From NCBI RefSeq assembly GCF_964355755.1, contig NC_092673.1, positions 19,907,001-19,971,000 on the forward strand: a stretch of 64,000 nt of DNA. Reading direction: 5' to 3'. The translations under genes were made by a program, and so were the position numbers. This DNA comes from Antedon mediterranea. Lineage: Eukaryota; Echinodermata; Crinoidea; Comatulida; Antedonidae. Of the stretch, positions 52,963 to 64,000 are shown one piece after another; position 1 is the first letter of the stretch, and the number at the start of each line of letters is the position of its first letter. Under the pieces are notes generated by a model. The model ran no database searches. It had not been told where the DNA came from and saw nothing but the letters and a program-made list of their open reading frames with translations.

Positions 52963-54515
52963 TTTTTTTTTTTCTGTATTATTCTTTCTTTCTGTCAATT
53001 TTGTGTCTCGCGTATCTCAAAAACTTGTAAACAAAACATTTTATAACTTTGTCAACATGTGGGCATTCACGTGAAATTGTGCACCTCCTATTGTGAATGA
53101 CGTCAGAATTGCGCAACGTGATTTACGCGCGTTTTAACGAATTTCGCGTATTTAACATAGATCGAAAACCATATAGCAATTTAAATTGAAACTTAACAAA
53201 AGTTTAATTTATATCTTGCGCTAACTGACTGTGGAAAAAAAATGGCATGTTTCACAAGAAGTTACGCGCGCACGGGCGTTTAAAATTTCAAAATGCGAAA
53301 AATCAATTTCTAATCAACTTTCTACGCGTTTCATGTCATTTTGAGCATGTCAAAAATTCCCACGCGCGCGCATATTTTTACTCGCACGGTGCGCACGTAG
53401 CGTTGAAAATAATTTTTTTTCGCGTGATTCATGTTTTTCCAGCCTTTTCTGGTAATTTTACCAACTTTTGAACAATTTTGACCTAAAATTACGTCATACG
53501 GGCACATCCAATTGGATAATTTACGTGCGTTTTTGATGAAAAAGTTCAAAAATGTGTCAAAATTCGTCAAAATTATGCCTTTTTTTAAACATTCATAGAT
53601 TCTAAACTACGAGGTGAACTTTTTTTAAATTATATATTCTGGAAGTTGATGAGTTGTAGATATGGAATCATGCATTAATATAGCTAATCGGACATTATAA
53701 CGTCATCGTATGGCCACGCGAATATAAAATATAGGATTTTTATATCTTTCGTCATAGCGCATCACATTTAATAGAGCGCATCTCCACTTATCCGTTTTTT
53801 ATTTTCACCCCGATTTTGATATTGTCTAGGTGAATGAACTATCTTTCGCATGAGTTAAAAATATTTTAATTTTTATGACGTCATCATGTCGAAAATTGTA
53901 AATAACGTGGGTCACTTATTTTCATCTTTACAGTAAATTTCAATCTGTTATAGCTCATCAGAATAAAAAGTGATAATCATGATTAAAACGTTTTCTGGAA
54001 GCTATTGAATTGTAGATATGAAATCATGTAAACATTTTGCCAATCGGATGTTGTGACGTCATCATATGGCCAGTTGAATAAAAAAAGTTGTATTTTCATA
54101 TTTTGCGTAATAGTTCATCACATTTAAAAGGGTGCGCATCTATATTTTACGTATTCAAATTTCTTCTACACGTTAACATGTTGTTCCTAAGATAATTTCC
54201 TTCTGAAATTGCTATCTAAGTGTTTCATTTTGATACCGTCGCCATGTTAAAAATTGGAATAAATGGCGGGTCCCGTAATTTCACCTATTCTACACTGTAT
54301 GTAATATGTATGCAGATTATACTGTAGTGTTTGCATGTATACTATATGACACAAAATTGACAGAATTCAGCACTAACAGCATATCATATTCTTCAGTTCT
54401 TGTCATAATGCCATAATATTTATCTGTGTGCAATATTCCAACGTATGACGTGCACGTGGCGTTTGTCGTGGTGCGGATAACTAACTCGTCAAAGTGACGA
54501 GTTTCATGTCTAGTT
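52963..54515 (+). mobile_element. Family 1 element
   Basis: About 1.55 kb, no left palindrome. Interior landmarks: TTTGTGTCTCGCGTATCTCA, GAGTTGTAGATATGGAATCA, two TGACGTCATC(A/G)TATGGCCA-type sites and AGAGCGCATCTC. The right end has GTGCGGATAACT, hairpin ACTCGTCA/TGACGAGT and CTAG at 54,510-54,513. No gene. Confidence 0.8.
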
Positions 54516-56034
54516 GTATTATTCTTTCTTTCTGTCAATTTTGTGTCTCGCGTAACTCAAAAACGTGTAAACATAACATTTTATAACTTTGTCAACATGT
54601 GGGCATTCACGTGAAATAGTGCACCTCCTATTGTGAATGACGACAGAGTTGCGCAACATGACTTACGCGCGTTTTTACGAATTTCGCGTATTTAATATAG
54701 ATCGAAAACCATATAACAATTTAAATTGAAACTTAACAAAAGTTTAATTTATATCTTGCGCTAACTGACTGTGGGGAAAAAATGGCATGTTTCACACGAA
54801 GTAACGCGCGCATGGGCATTTAAAATTTCAAATTGAGAAAAATCAATTTCTAATCAACTTTCTACGCGTTTCATGTCATTTTGAGCATGTCAAAATTCCC
54901 AGGCGTGCGCATTTTTTTACGCGTGCGGTGCACACGTAGCGTTGAAAACAATTTTTTTTCCGTGATTTATGTTTTTCCACCCTTTTTTAGTAATTTTACC
55001 AATTTCTAAACATTTTCGACTTAAAATCACGTCATACGGGCACGTCGAATTGGATAATTTATGTGCGTTTTTGATGAAAAAGTTCAAAAATTTGTCAAAA
55101 TTTGTCAAAATTATACCTTTTTTTAAACAGTCGTAGTTTCTAAACCAAACGGTGAAAGTTATTTTTATTGCATATTCTGGAAGTTGATGAGTTGTAAATA
55201 TCGGATCATGCATTAATATGGCTAACCGGACATTGTGACGTCACTGTATGGCCACGCGAATACAAAATTTAGGATTTTTGTATCTTTCGTCATAGCTCAT
55301 CACATTTAATAGAGCGCATCTACACTTATCCGTTTTCCATTTTCACCCCGATTTTGATATTGTCTAGGTCAATCAACTGTCTTTCGCATGAGTTAAAAAT
55401 ATTTTAATTTTTATGACGTCATCATGCCTAAAAATTTAAATTACATGTTGCATAAATTTCATCTTTACAGTAAATTTTAATCTGTTATAGCTCGTAAGAA
55501 TGAAATGTGATAATCACGATTAAAACGTTTTCTGGAAGCTATTGAATTGTAGATACGAAATCATGTGAACATTTTGCCAATCTGATGTTGTGAAGTCATC
55601 ATATGGCCAGTTAAATAAAAAAAGTCGTATTTTTATCTTTTGCATTATAATTCATTACATTTAAAAGAGCGCGCATCAATATTTCACGTATTCAAATTTC
55701 TTCTACATGCTAATATATTGTTGCTGAGATAATTTCCTTCCGAAATTGCTACCTTCGGGTTTCATTTTGAAACCGTCAACATGTTAAAAATTGGAATAAA
55801 TAGCGGGTCCCGTAATTTCACCTATTCTACACTGTATGTGATGTATACAGATTATACTGTGTATACTATATGACACAAAATAACAGAATTCAGCAATAAT
55901 AACATAATCATATTCTTCTTCAGGTCATAATGCCATAATCTTTTTCTGTGTGCAATATTCCAACGCATGACGTGCTCGTGGCGTTTGTCGTGCGGATAAC
56001 TAACTCGTCAAAGTGACGAGTTTCATGTCTAGTT
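54516..56034 (+). mobile_element. Family 1 element
   Basis: About 1.52 kb, colinear with the preceding unit and lacking the left palindrome. CTAG at 56,029-56,032, then TT and the next left end. Confidence 0.8.
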
Positions 56035-57705
56035 GGTTATCCGCAACGAAGTTGCAGGATAACCTCTTGTGATTGTACGAAATCATCATCAACATCAACT
56101 TTTTATTAGTTATCCGCATTCAGCGGATAACTCCTTGTAACTGTCCTGTTTCATCATCTTTTTTTTTTCTGTATTCTTCTTTCTTTCTGTCATTTTTGTG
56201 TCACGCGTAACTCAAAAACGCGTAAACATAACATTTTATAACTTAGTCAACATGTGGGCCTTCACGTGAAGTTGTGCACCTGCTATTGTGAATGACGTCA
56301 GAGTTGCGCAACGTGACTTACGCGCGTTTTTATGAATTTCGCGTATTTAACATAGATCGAAAACCATATAACATTTTAATTTGAAACTTAGAAAAACTTT
56401 AAGTTATATCTTGCGCTAACTGACTGTGGGAAAAAAAAGGCATGTTTCACACGAAGTGACGCGCGCACGCGCATTTAAAATTTCAAAATGCGAAAAATCA
56501 ATTTCTAATCAACTTTCTACGCGTTTTATGTCATTTTGAGCATGTCAAAAATTCCCACACGAGCGCATATTTTTACGCGCGCTGTGCGCACGTAGCGTTG
56601 AAAACAATTTTTTTCTCGTGATTTATGTTTTTCCAGCCTTTTCAAGTACTTTTAGCAACTTTTACACAATTTTGACTTAAAATTAACGTCATACGAGCAC
56701 GTCGAATTGGATAATTTACGTACGTTTTTGATGAAAAAGTTCAAAAATTCCTTAAAATTTGTCAAAATTTTACCTTTTTTAAAACAGTCTTAGTTTCTAA
56801 ACTAAACGGTAAAAGTTATTTTTATTACGTATTCTGGAAGATGATGAGTTGTAGATATCGTATCATGCATCAATATTGCTAACAGGACATTTTGACGTCA
56901 TCGTATGGCCATGCGAATATAAAATATAGGATTTTTGTATCTTTCGTCATAGAGCATCACATTTAATAGAGCGCATCTCCACTTACCCTTTTTTCATTTT
57001 AACCCAGATTTTGATATTTTCTAGGTCAATCAACTACCTTTCGCATGGGTTAAAAATATTTTAATTTTTTTGACTTCATCATGTCTAAAAATGTAAATAA
57101 CGTGGGTCACTAATTTTCATCTTTACAGTAACTTTCAATCTGTTATAGCTCGTCAGAATAAAAAGCGGTAATCATGATTAAAACGTTTTCTGGAAGCTAT
57201 TGTATTGTAAATACGAATTCATGTCAACATTTTTCCAATCCGACGTTGTGACGTCATCATATGGCCAGTTGAATAAAAAAAGTCGTATTTTCATCTTTTG
57301 CGTCATAGTTCATCACATTTAAAAGAGCGCGCATCTATATTTTACGTATTCTAATTTCTTCTACATGTTAATATGTTATTACTGAGATAATATCCTTCCG
57401 AAATTGCTATCTTAGTGTTTCATTTTGATACCGTCGCCATGTTAAAAATAGGAATAAACGGGGGTCCCGTAATTTCACCTATTTTACACTGTATGTAATA
57501 TGTATACAGATTATACTGTTTCAAGTACTATATACTATATGACACAAAATTGACAGAATTCAGCACTAACAACATATCATATTCATCAGTTCAGGTCATA
57601 ATGCCATAATCTTTTTCTGTGTGGAATATTCCAACGTATGACGTGCACGTGGCGTTTGTCGTGCGGATAACTAACTCGTCAAAGTGACGAGTTACATGTC
57701 TAGTT
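56035..57705 (+). mobile_element. Family 1 element with doubled left end
   Basis: Begins with palindrome GGTTATCCGCAAC, GAA, GTTGCAGGATAACC. A second left palindrome (GTTATCCGC...GCGGATAAC) follows 74 bp later at 56,109. The body is colinear with the previous units. CTAG at 57,700-57,703. Confidence 0.8.
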
Positions 57706-59286
57706 AGGTGATCATTTAGAATAAAATGATCACCTATTGTTATTGTATGAAATCTTTATTTTTATTTTTTTTCTTTCTGTACACTTTTTGTGTAACAAAT
57801 ATCTCAAAAAGTTGAATAACAATGATCACAAAAATTTCACAATGTCTTTCAAATACTTTAACTTAGCCATAATAAGCTTTTCAGCGTGATCACTGACCCG
57901 TGACGTCACGTATACGCCATTTTGTGAAATCACATTATCAATCATATATCCATAATTCATTATCACATATTTATGAAATTTACTACACGTAAACTTCAGG
58001 TCAAGGGTAAAAATATTAGCAAATAAAAACGTGCGCGCACGTAGGTTTATGCGCGTGAAATCGCGCATTAAAAATTTAAAAAGCTCAAAATTACGTTTTA
58101 ATCAATTTAGAGCATGAATTAGGCCATTTGCGTGTTTCAAAAAATTACTGCGCAAAAAAATTATTTTGCGCGCGCGATACTTACAAAGTGTAAAAATTGC
58201 AATTTTTTATACAAATCGCATTCTATTCACCATCCTTAGTACATTCACCAAATTTGAGTCAGTTCCGACTTAAAATAACGCTATACGAGCAGGTTAAAAA
58301 TGACAAAATGCGCAAATTAATTGCATCAAAGTGATGAAAATGGTGAAAAATAAGGCCTTTTTAAAATGAATATAACTCTTCAGAATGGCAGGTGACCCCC
58401 AATTTTTTTAACTTATTCGGGAAGCCATTGGGTTGTAGATACATATTCATGTACACATTAGATGTACAAAATGGTATGACGTCATCAAATGGCCACTTGA
58501 ATTTAAAAATTAGGAATTTTTATCTTTTTGTGAGGGTTATCACATTCAATAGAGCGCATCTCCGTTATTTGAGCCCGATTTTCGCACAACTTTTAGTATG
58601 TGCTTGCTCAATTAATTATTCTTCTAATGAGTTGTCAAAATTTTTATTTTGATGACGTCATCACGCGTAAAAACTTGAATAACCTAGGTCGTGTAATTTC
58701 AGCTACACCATACATTTGAATATCTTATAGCTCTTCAGAATTAAAGGTGACCTTGAAGATTATAACTTATTATGAAAGCTGATGAAATGTAGATATGAAT
58801 TCATATTAAAATTAAGCCTATCGGATGTTGTGATGTTATCATATGGCCAGTTGAATTTAAAAAGTAGTTTTTAAATTTCTTTAGTCAAAGTTATACAAAT
58901 TTCAAAGACCGCGCATTGCGCTTCTACGTGTCAAATTTTCTTCCAATCCTTATATTTATTTGCTCATTTCATTATCTTTCGAAATTGTCATCTTCGAGTT
59001 TATTTTGAAAATTGCATCATACCAAAAAATTAGAACACGATATGAGTCCCGTATTTTCACCTATGCTACACTGTATATAGATATACAGTATATACTGTAC
59101 ATATTGTATGGCATATAATAGGCACAACTCAGCACTATAAGCGTATGCATCATGTCATAGGATGGCGTACATTAACTTTTTACGATGGTATGTTAACGTA
59201 CGTGCATGTTTAAAAAGTGTTAATTTCATTAAAATTATAAAAATGATCACCTATAATTCGTCAAAGTGACGAATTAAATTCTAGTT
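57706..59286 (+). mobile_element. Family 2 element
   Basis: Left end AGGTGATCATTT in a palindrome (loop AGAATA). The right end has AAATGATCACCT, hairpin AATTCGTC/GACGAATT and CTAG at 59,281-59,284. About 1.58 kb. Two frames recur among family 2 copies (minus 80 residues at 57,826-58,068, plus 86 residues at 58,392-58,652). With such similar copies this does not show coding. Confidence 0.8.
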
Positions 59287-59402
59287 AGGTGATCATTTAG
59301 AATAAAATGATCACCTATTGTTATTGTACAAAATCTTTATTGTTATTAGGTGATCATTTAGAATAAAATGATCACCTATTGTTATTGTACAAAATCTTTA
59401 TT
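59287..59402 (+). mobile_element. Two stacked family 2 left-end stubs
   Basis: A 61-bp left end (59,287-59,347) followed by a 55-bp repeat of it (59,348-59,402), each with AGGTGATCATTT...AAATGATCACCT. They lead directly into a family 1 left end. Confidence 0.85.
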
Positions 59403-60614
59403 GGTTATCCGCACTTGGCGGATAACCTCTTGTTATTGTCAGGATCTTTTTTTTTTTCTTTTTTTTTTTTTTCTATATTCTTCTTTCTTTCCACGAATTT
59501 TGTTGCTAGTGTATCTCTAAATCTTCTTAACATAACATTGTATAACTTTATGAGAAGATTGATCTCTATTTGAAGATGTCGTAATAAGGTTTTCGGTACC
59601 GTCCGAGTTGCGCAGCGTAAGTTACGCGCGATTTTATGAATTTCGCGTATTTAATTTTGATCGAAAACTATTAAACCATTTAAATTGAAACTTGGCGGAA
59701 GTTTAATTTATATCATGCGCTAACTTTCTATGGAGAGAAAATGGCATGTTTTACAGAAAGTTACGCGCGCACGCGCGTTTAAAATTTCAAAATGCGAAAA
59801 ATCAATTTCTAATCAACTTTCTACGCGTTTCATGTCATTTTGAGCATTTCAAAAATTCCCACGCGTGCGCAATTTTTTTACGCGCGCGTACGCACGTGGC
59901 ACAAAAACATCTTTTTTTTGCTTGATTTTTGTTTTATCAGCCTTTTATAGTAAATATACCAATTTTCAATCAATTTCGACTTAAAATCACGTCATACGAG
60001 CACGTAGAATTGAACAATTTACGCCGTTTTTTATGAAAAAGTTCAAAAATTCGTGAAAATTATGGCTTTTTAAAAAAAGTCATAGATTCTAAACTACGTG
60101 GTGAACTTTTTAAAAATTACAGATTCTGGAAGTAGATGAGTTGAAGATATCGAATCATGCATGGATATGGCTAACCGGACATTTTGACGTCATCGTATGG
60201 CCACTCGAATATAAAATATAGAGTTTTTGTCTCTTTCGCATAGCTCATCACATTTAATAGAGCGCATCTTCACTTATCCGTATTCCATTTCCCCCCATTT
60301 TGATATATTGTCTAGGCCAATCAATTATCTTTCGCATAATCTACCATTTTTGAAATTGTGATGACGTCATCATGTCCAAAAGCGTCAATAACTTGGGTCC
60401 CTTATTTTCACCTATTCTGCACTGTATGTAGTACGTATACAGAATATAGTGTATACCGTATATACTTTGACGTGACACAAAATAGAGAGCGCGCTAACAT
60501 TTTTTCAATGGCATAATCGTTTTTCTGCGCGCAATATTCTAACGTATAACGTGCACGTGGCCTTTGCGCTGCGGATAACCTAACTCGTCCGAAGTGACGA
60601 GTTCAAATCTAGTT
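59403..60614 (+). mobile_element. Family 1 element, short form
   Basis: Left end GGTTATCCGC at 59,403 with its palindrome, about 1.2 kb body close to 31,044-32,235, right end TGCGGATAACC, hairpin AACTCGTC/GACGAGTT, CTAG at 60,609-60,612. Confidence 0.8.
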
Positions 60615-62132
60615 ATTATTGTTATTCTTCTTTCTGTACACTTTTTGTTCGTCAAATATCTCAAAAAGTTGAATAGCAATAATAACAAAAAATTCACAAT
60701 GTCTTTCAAATACTTTAACTTAGCCATAATAAGCTTTTCAGCGTGATCACTCATCCGTGACGTCACGTATACGCCATTTTGTGAAATCACATTATCAATC
60801 ATATATCCATAATTCATTATCACATATTTATGAAATTCACTACACGTAAACTTCAGGTCAAGGGTAAAAATATTAGCACGTAAAAACGCGCGCGCACGTA
60901 GGGTCATGCGTGTGGAATCGCGCAGTAAAAATTTAAAAAGCTCAAAATTACATTTTAATCAATTTAGAGCATGAATTAGGCCATTTGTGTGTTTCAAAAA
61001 ATTACTGCGCAAAAAAAATATTTTGCGCGCGCGATACTTACAAAGCGTAAAAATTGCAATTTTTTTATACAAATCGCGTTCTACTCACCATCCTTAGTAC
61101 ATTCACCAAATTTGAGTAAGTTCCGACTTAAAATAACGCTATACGAGCAGGTTAAAAATAACAAAATGCGCAAATTAATTGCATCAAAGTGCTGAAAATG
61201 GTGAAAAATAAGGCCTTTTTAAAATGAATATAACTCTTCAGAATGGCAGGTGACCCCCAATTTTTTTAACTTATTCGGGAAGACATTGGGTTGTAGATAC
61301 ATATTCATGTACACATTAGACGTACAAAATGGTATGACGTCATCAAATGGCCACTTAAATTTAAAAATTAGTAATTTTTATCTTTTTGTGTGGGTTATCA
61401 CATTCAATAGAGCGCATCTCCGTTATTTGAGCCCGATTTTTGCCAAAATTTTAGTATGTGCTTACTCAATTAATTATCTTTCTCAAGAGTTGTCAACATT
61501 TTTATTTTGATGATGTCATCATGTGTAAAAACTTTAATAACCAAGGTCGTATAATTTCAGCTACACCATACATTTGAATATGTTATAGCTCTTCAGAATT
61601 AAAGGTGACCTTGAAGATTATAACTTATTTTGAAAGCTGATGAAATGTAGATATGAATTCATATAAAAATTAGGCCTATCGGATGTTGTGACATTATGAA
61701 ATGGTCAGTTTAAGTTAAAAGGTAGTTTTTTTCTCTCTTTCGTCAAATTTATACAAATTTCAAAGAGCGCGCATTGCGCTTCTACGTGTCAAATTCTCTT
61801 CCAATCCTTATATTTATTTGCTCAATTCATTATCTTTCGAAATTGTCATCTTCGAGTTTATTTTGATAATTCCATCATACCGAAAAATTTGAACATGATG
61901 TGGGTCCAGTAATTTCACCTATGCTACACTGTATATAGATATACAGTATATACTGTACATAATAGGTACAACTCAGCACTATAAGTGTATATGCATCATG
62001 TCATAGGATGGCGTACATCAACTTTTTACGATCGTATGTTAACGTACGTGAATGTTTAAAAAATGATAATTTCATTAAAATGATAAAAATGATCACCTAT
62101 AATTCGTCAAAGTGACGAATTAAATTCTAGTT
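60615..62132 (+). mobile_element. Family 2 element lacking left palindrome
   Basis: Starts ATTATTGTTATTCTTCTTTC, i.e. inside the left end. Colinear with 57,780-59,286. CTAG at 62,127-62,130. Confidence 0.8.
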
Positions 62133-63707
62133 AGGTGATCATTTAGAATAAAATGATCACCTATTGTTATTGTACAAAATCTTTATTGTTATTATTCTTC
62201 TTTCTGTACACTTTTTGTTCATCAAATATCTCAAAAAGTTGAATAGCAATGATCACAATAATTTCACAATGTCTTTCAAATACTTTAACTTAGCCATAAT
62301 AAGCTTTTCAGCGTGATCACTCATCCGTGACGTCACGTATACGCCATTTTGTGAAATCACATTATCAATCATATATCCATAATTCATTATCACATATTTA
62401 TGAAATTCACTACACATAAACTTCAGGTCAAGGGTAAAAATATTAGCAAATAAAAACGCGCGCGCACGTAGGGTTAAGCGCGTGGAATCGCGCATTAAAA
62501 ATTTAAAAAGCTCAAAATTACGTTTTAATCAATTTAGAGCATGAATTAGGCCATTTGCGTGTTTCAAAAAATTATTGCGCAAAAAAAATATTTTGCGCGC
62601 ACGATACTTACAAAGCGTAAAAATTGCAATTTTTTTATACAATTCGCATTCTACTCACCATCCTTAGTACATTCACCAAATTTGAGTAAGTTCCGACTTA
62701 AAATAACGCTATACGAGCAGGTTAAAAATAACAAAATGCGCAAATTAATTGCATCAAAGTGCTGAAAATGGTGAAAAATAAGGCCTTTTTAAAATGAATA
62801 TAATTCTTCAGAATGGCAGGTGACCCCCAATTTTTTTAACTTATTCGGGAAGCCATTGGGTTGTAGATACATATTCATGTACACATTAGACGTACAAAAT
62901 GGTATGACGTCATCAAATGGCCACTTCAATTTAAAAATTAGTAATTTTTATCTTTTTGTGTGGGTTATCACATTCAATAGAGCGCATCTCCGTTATTTGA
63001 GCCCGATTTTCGCCGAAATTTTAGTATGTGCTTACTCAATTAATTATTTTTCTCAAGAGTTGTCAATATTTTTATTTTGATGATGTCATCATGTGTAAAA
63101 ACTTTAATAACCAAGGTCGTGTAATTTCAGCTACACCATACATTTGAATATGTTATAGCTCTTCAGAATTAAAGGTGACCTTGAAGATTATAATTTATTA
63201 TAAAAGCTGAATAAATGTAGATATGAATTCATATAAAAATTAAGCCTATCGGATGTTGTGATGTTATCATATGGCCAGTTGAAGTTAAAACGTTGTTTTT
63301 AAATTTCTTTAGTCAAAGTTATACAAATTTCAAAGAGCGCGCATTGCGCTTCTACGTGTCAAATTATCTTCCAATCCTTATATTTATTTGCTCAATTCAT
63401 TATCTTTCGAAATTGTCATCTTCGAGTTTATTTTGATAATTCCATCATACCAAAAAATTTGAACATGATGTGGGTCCCGTAATTTCACCTATGCTACACT
63501 GTATATAGATATACAGTATATACTGTACATATTGTATATGACACATAATAGGCACAACTCAGCACTATAAGCGTATATCAGGATGGTATACATCAACATT
63601 TTCCTATTGTATGTTAACGTACGTGCATGTTTAAAAAAATATTATGTCAGTAAAGCGATAAAAATGATCACCTATAATTCGTCAAAGTGACGAATTAAAT
63701 TCTAGTT
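62133..63707 (+). mobile_element. Family 2 element, full length
   Basis: Left palindrome at 62,133, right end AAATGATCACCT, hairpin AATTCGTC/GACGAATT, CTAG at 63,702-63,705. Very similar to the preceding unit. Confidence 0.8.
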
Positions 63708-64000
63708 ATTCTTCTTTCTGTACACTTTTTGTTCGTCAAATATCTCAAAAAGTTGAATAGCAATGATCACAAAAATTTCACAATGTCTTTCAAATATTTT
63801 AACTTAGCCATAATAAGCTTTTCAGCGTGATCACTCATCCGTGGCGTCACGTATACGCCATTTTGTGAAATCACATTATCAATCATATATCCATAATTTA
63901 TTATCACATATTTATGAAATTCACTACACGTAAACTTCAGGTCAAGGGTAAAAATATTAGCAAGTAAAAATGCCCGCGCACGTAGGGTCATGCGTGTGGA
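63708..64000 (+). mobile_element. Family 2 element, cut by window end
   Basis: Starts ATTCTTCTTTCTGTACACTT directly after the preceding CTAGTT; first 290 bp only. Confidence 0.75.

Noticed and set aside
57826-63991. Conserved 74-122 residue minus frames and 86-residue plus frames in family 2 units
   Set aside because: The units are nearly identical, so shared open frames are expected; the peptides show no domain I recognise and the two frames are on opposite strands of the same short element.

Overview
This is a repeat-dense piece of an animal genome. The evidence is spliced genes with GT-AG introns, a Pol III tRNA gene, low GC, and no bacterial-style gene packing. The frequent palindrome TAGGCCTA and the transposon types suggest a marine invertebrate, perhaps an echinoderm; that is an impression, not a proof. 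Almost everything here is mobile DNA or recently duplicated DNA.

Layout. (1) 1-13,912: a giant Helentron (rolling-circle transposon) on the minus strand, copy A. Its 2,921 visible codons are open and the 3' end lies outside the window. (2) 14,400-30,455: two diverged tandem copies of a unit of about 8 kb. Each unit carries an AT-rich minisatellite, a block X, sense-strand exon fragments and a minus-strand five-exon gene. The gene encodes a 264-residue protein resembling replication protein A (tandem OB folds). It is intact in unit II (30,012-26,536) and broken in unit I. Intron 1 of the intact copy holds a canonical tRNA cloverleaf with anticodon ATC and a perfect 34-bp hairpin. (3) 30,456-33,965: non-autonomous rolling-circle-like repeats. 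(4) about 33,970-52,843: Helentron copy B, complete, with a 3,096-residue polyprotein on the minus strand. (5) 52,855-64,000: a head-to-tail array of two families of 1.2-1.7 kb elements. Each has asymmetric terminal inverted repeats, a 3' hairpin and a CTAG end.

The Helentron polyprotein carries, in order, an N-terminal hydrophobic anchor, a PHD finger, SUMO-interaction-like motifs, a papain-like protease resembling the C76 fold, an OTU protease, a variable 18-residue repeat tract, a Cys-rich finger, an HUH nickase with two tyrosines, a PIF1 helicase and an AP-type endonuclease. The last has a Tyr where the SDH motif should carry Asp. Upstream of the coding exon both copies have a good 3' splice acceptor. 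Beyond it lies a tandem array of ~346-bp units, each carrying what looks like a 32-nt micro-exon between a pyrimidine-tract AG and GTGAGT. Further out is a first exon with a consensus donor. Part of the array in copy B is a 1,037-bp higher-order (trimer) repeat.

The autonomous Helentrons could supply the nickase/helicase for the small elements that flank them. The RPA-like gene encodes a single-stranded-DNA-binding fold that rolling-circle elements are known to capture in other lineages. Both links are inference.
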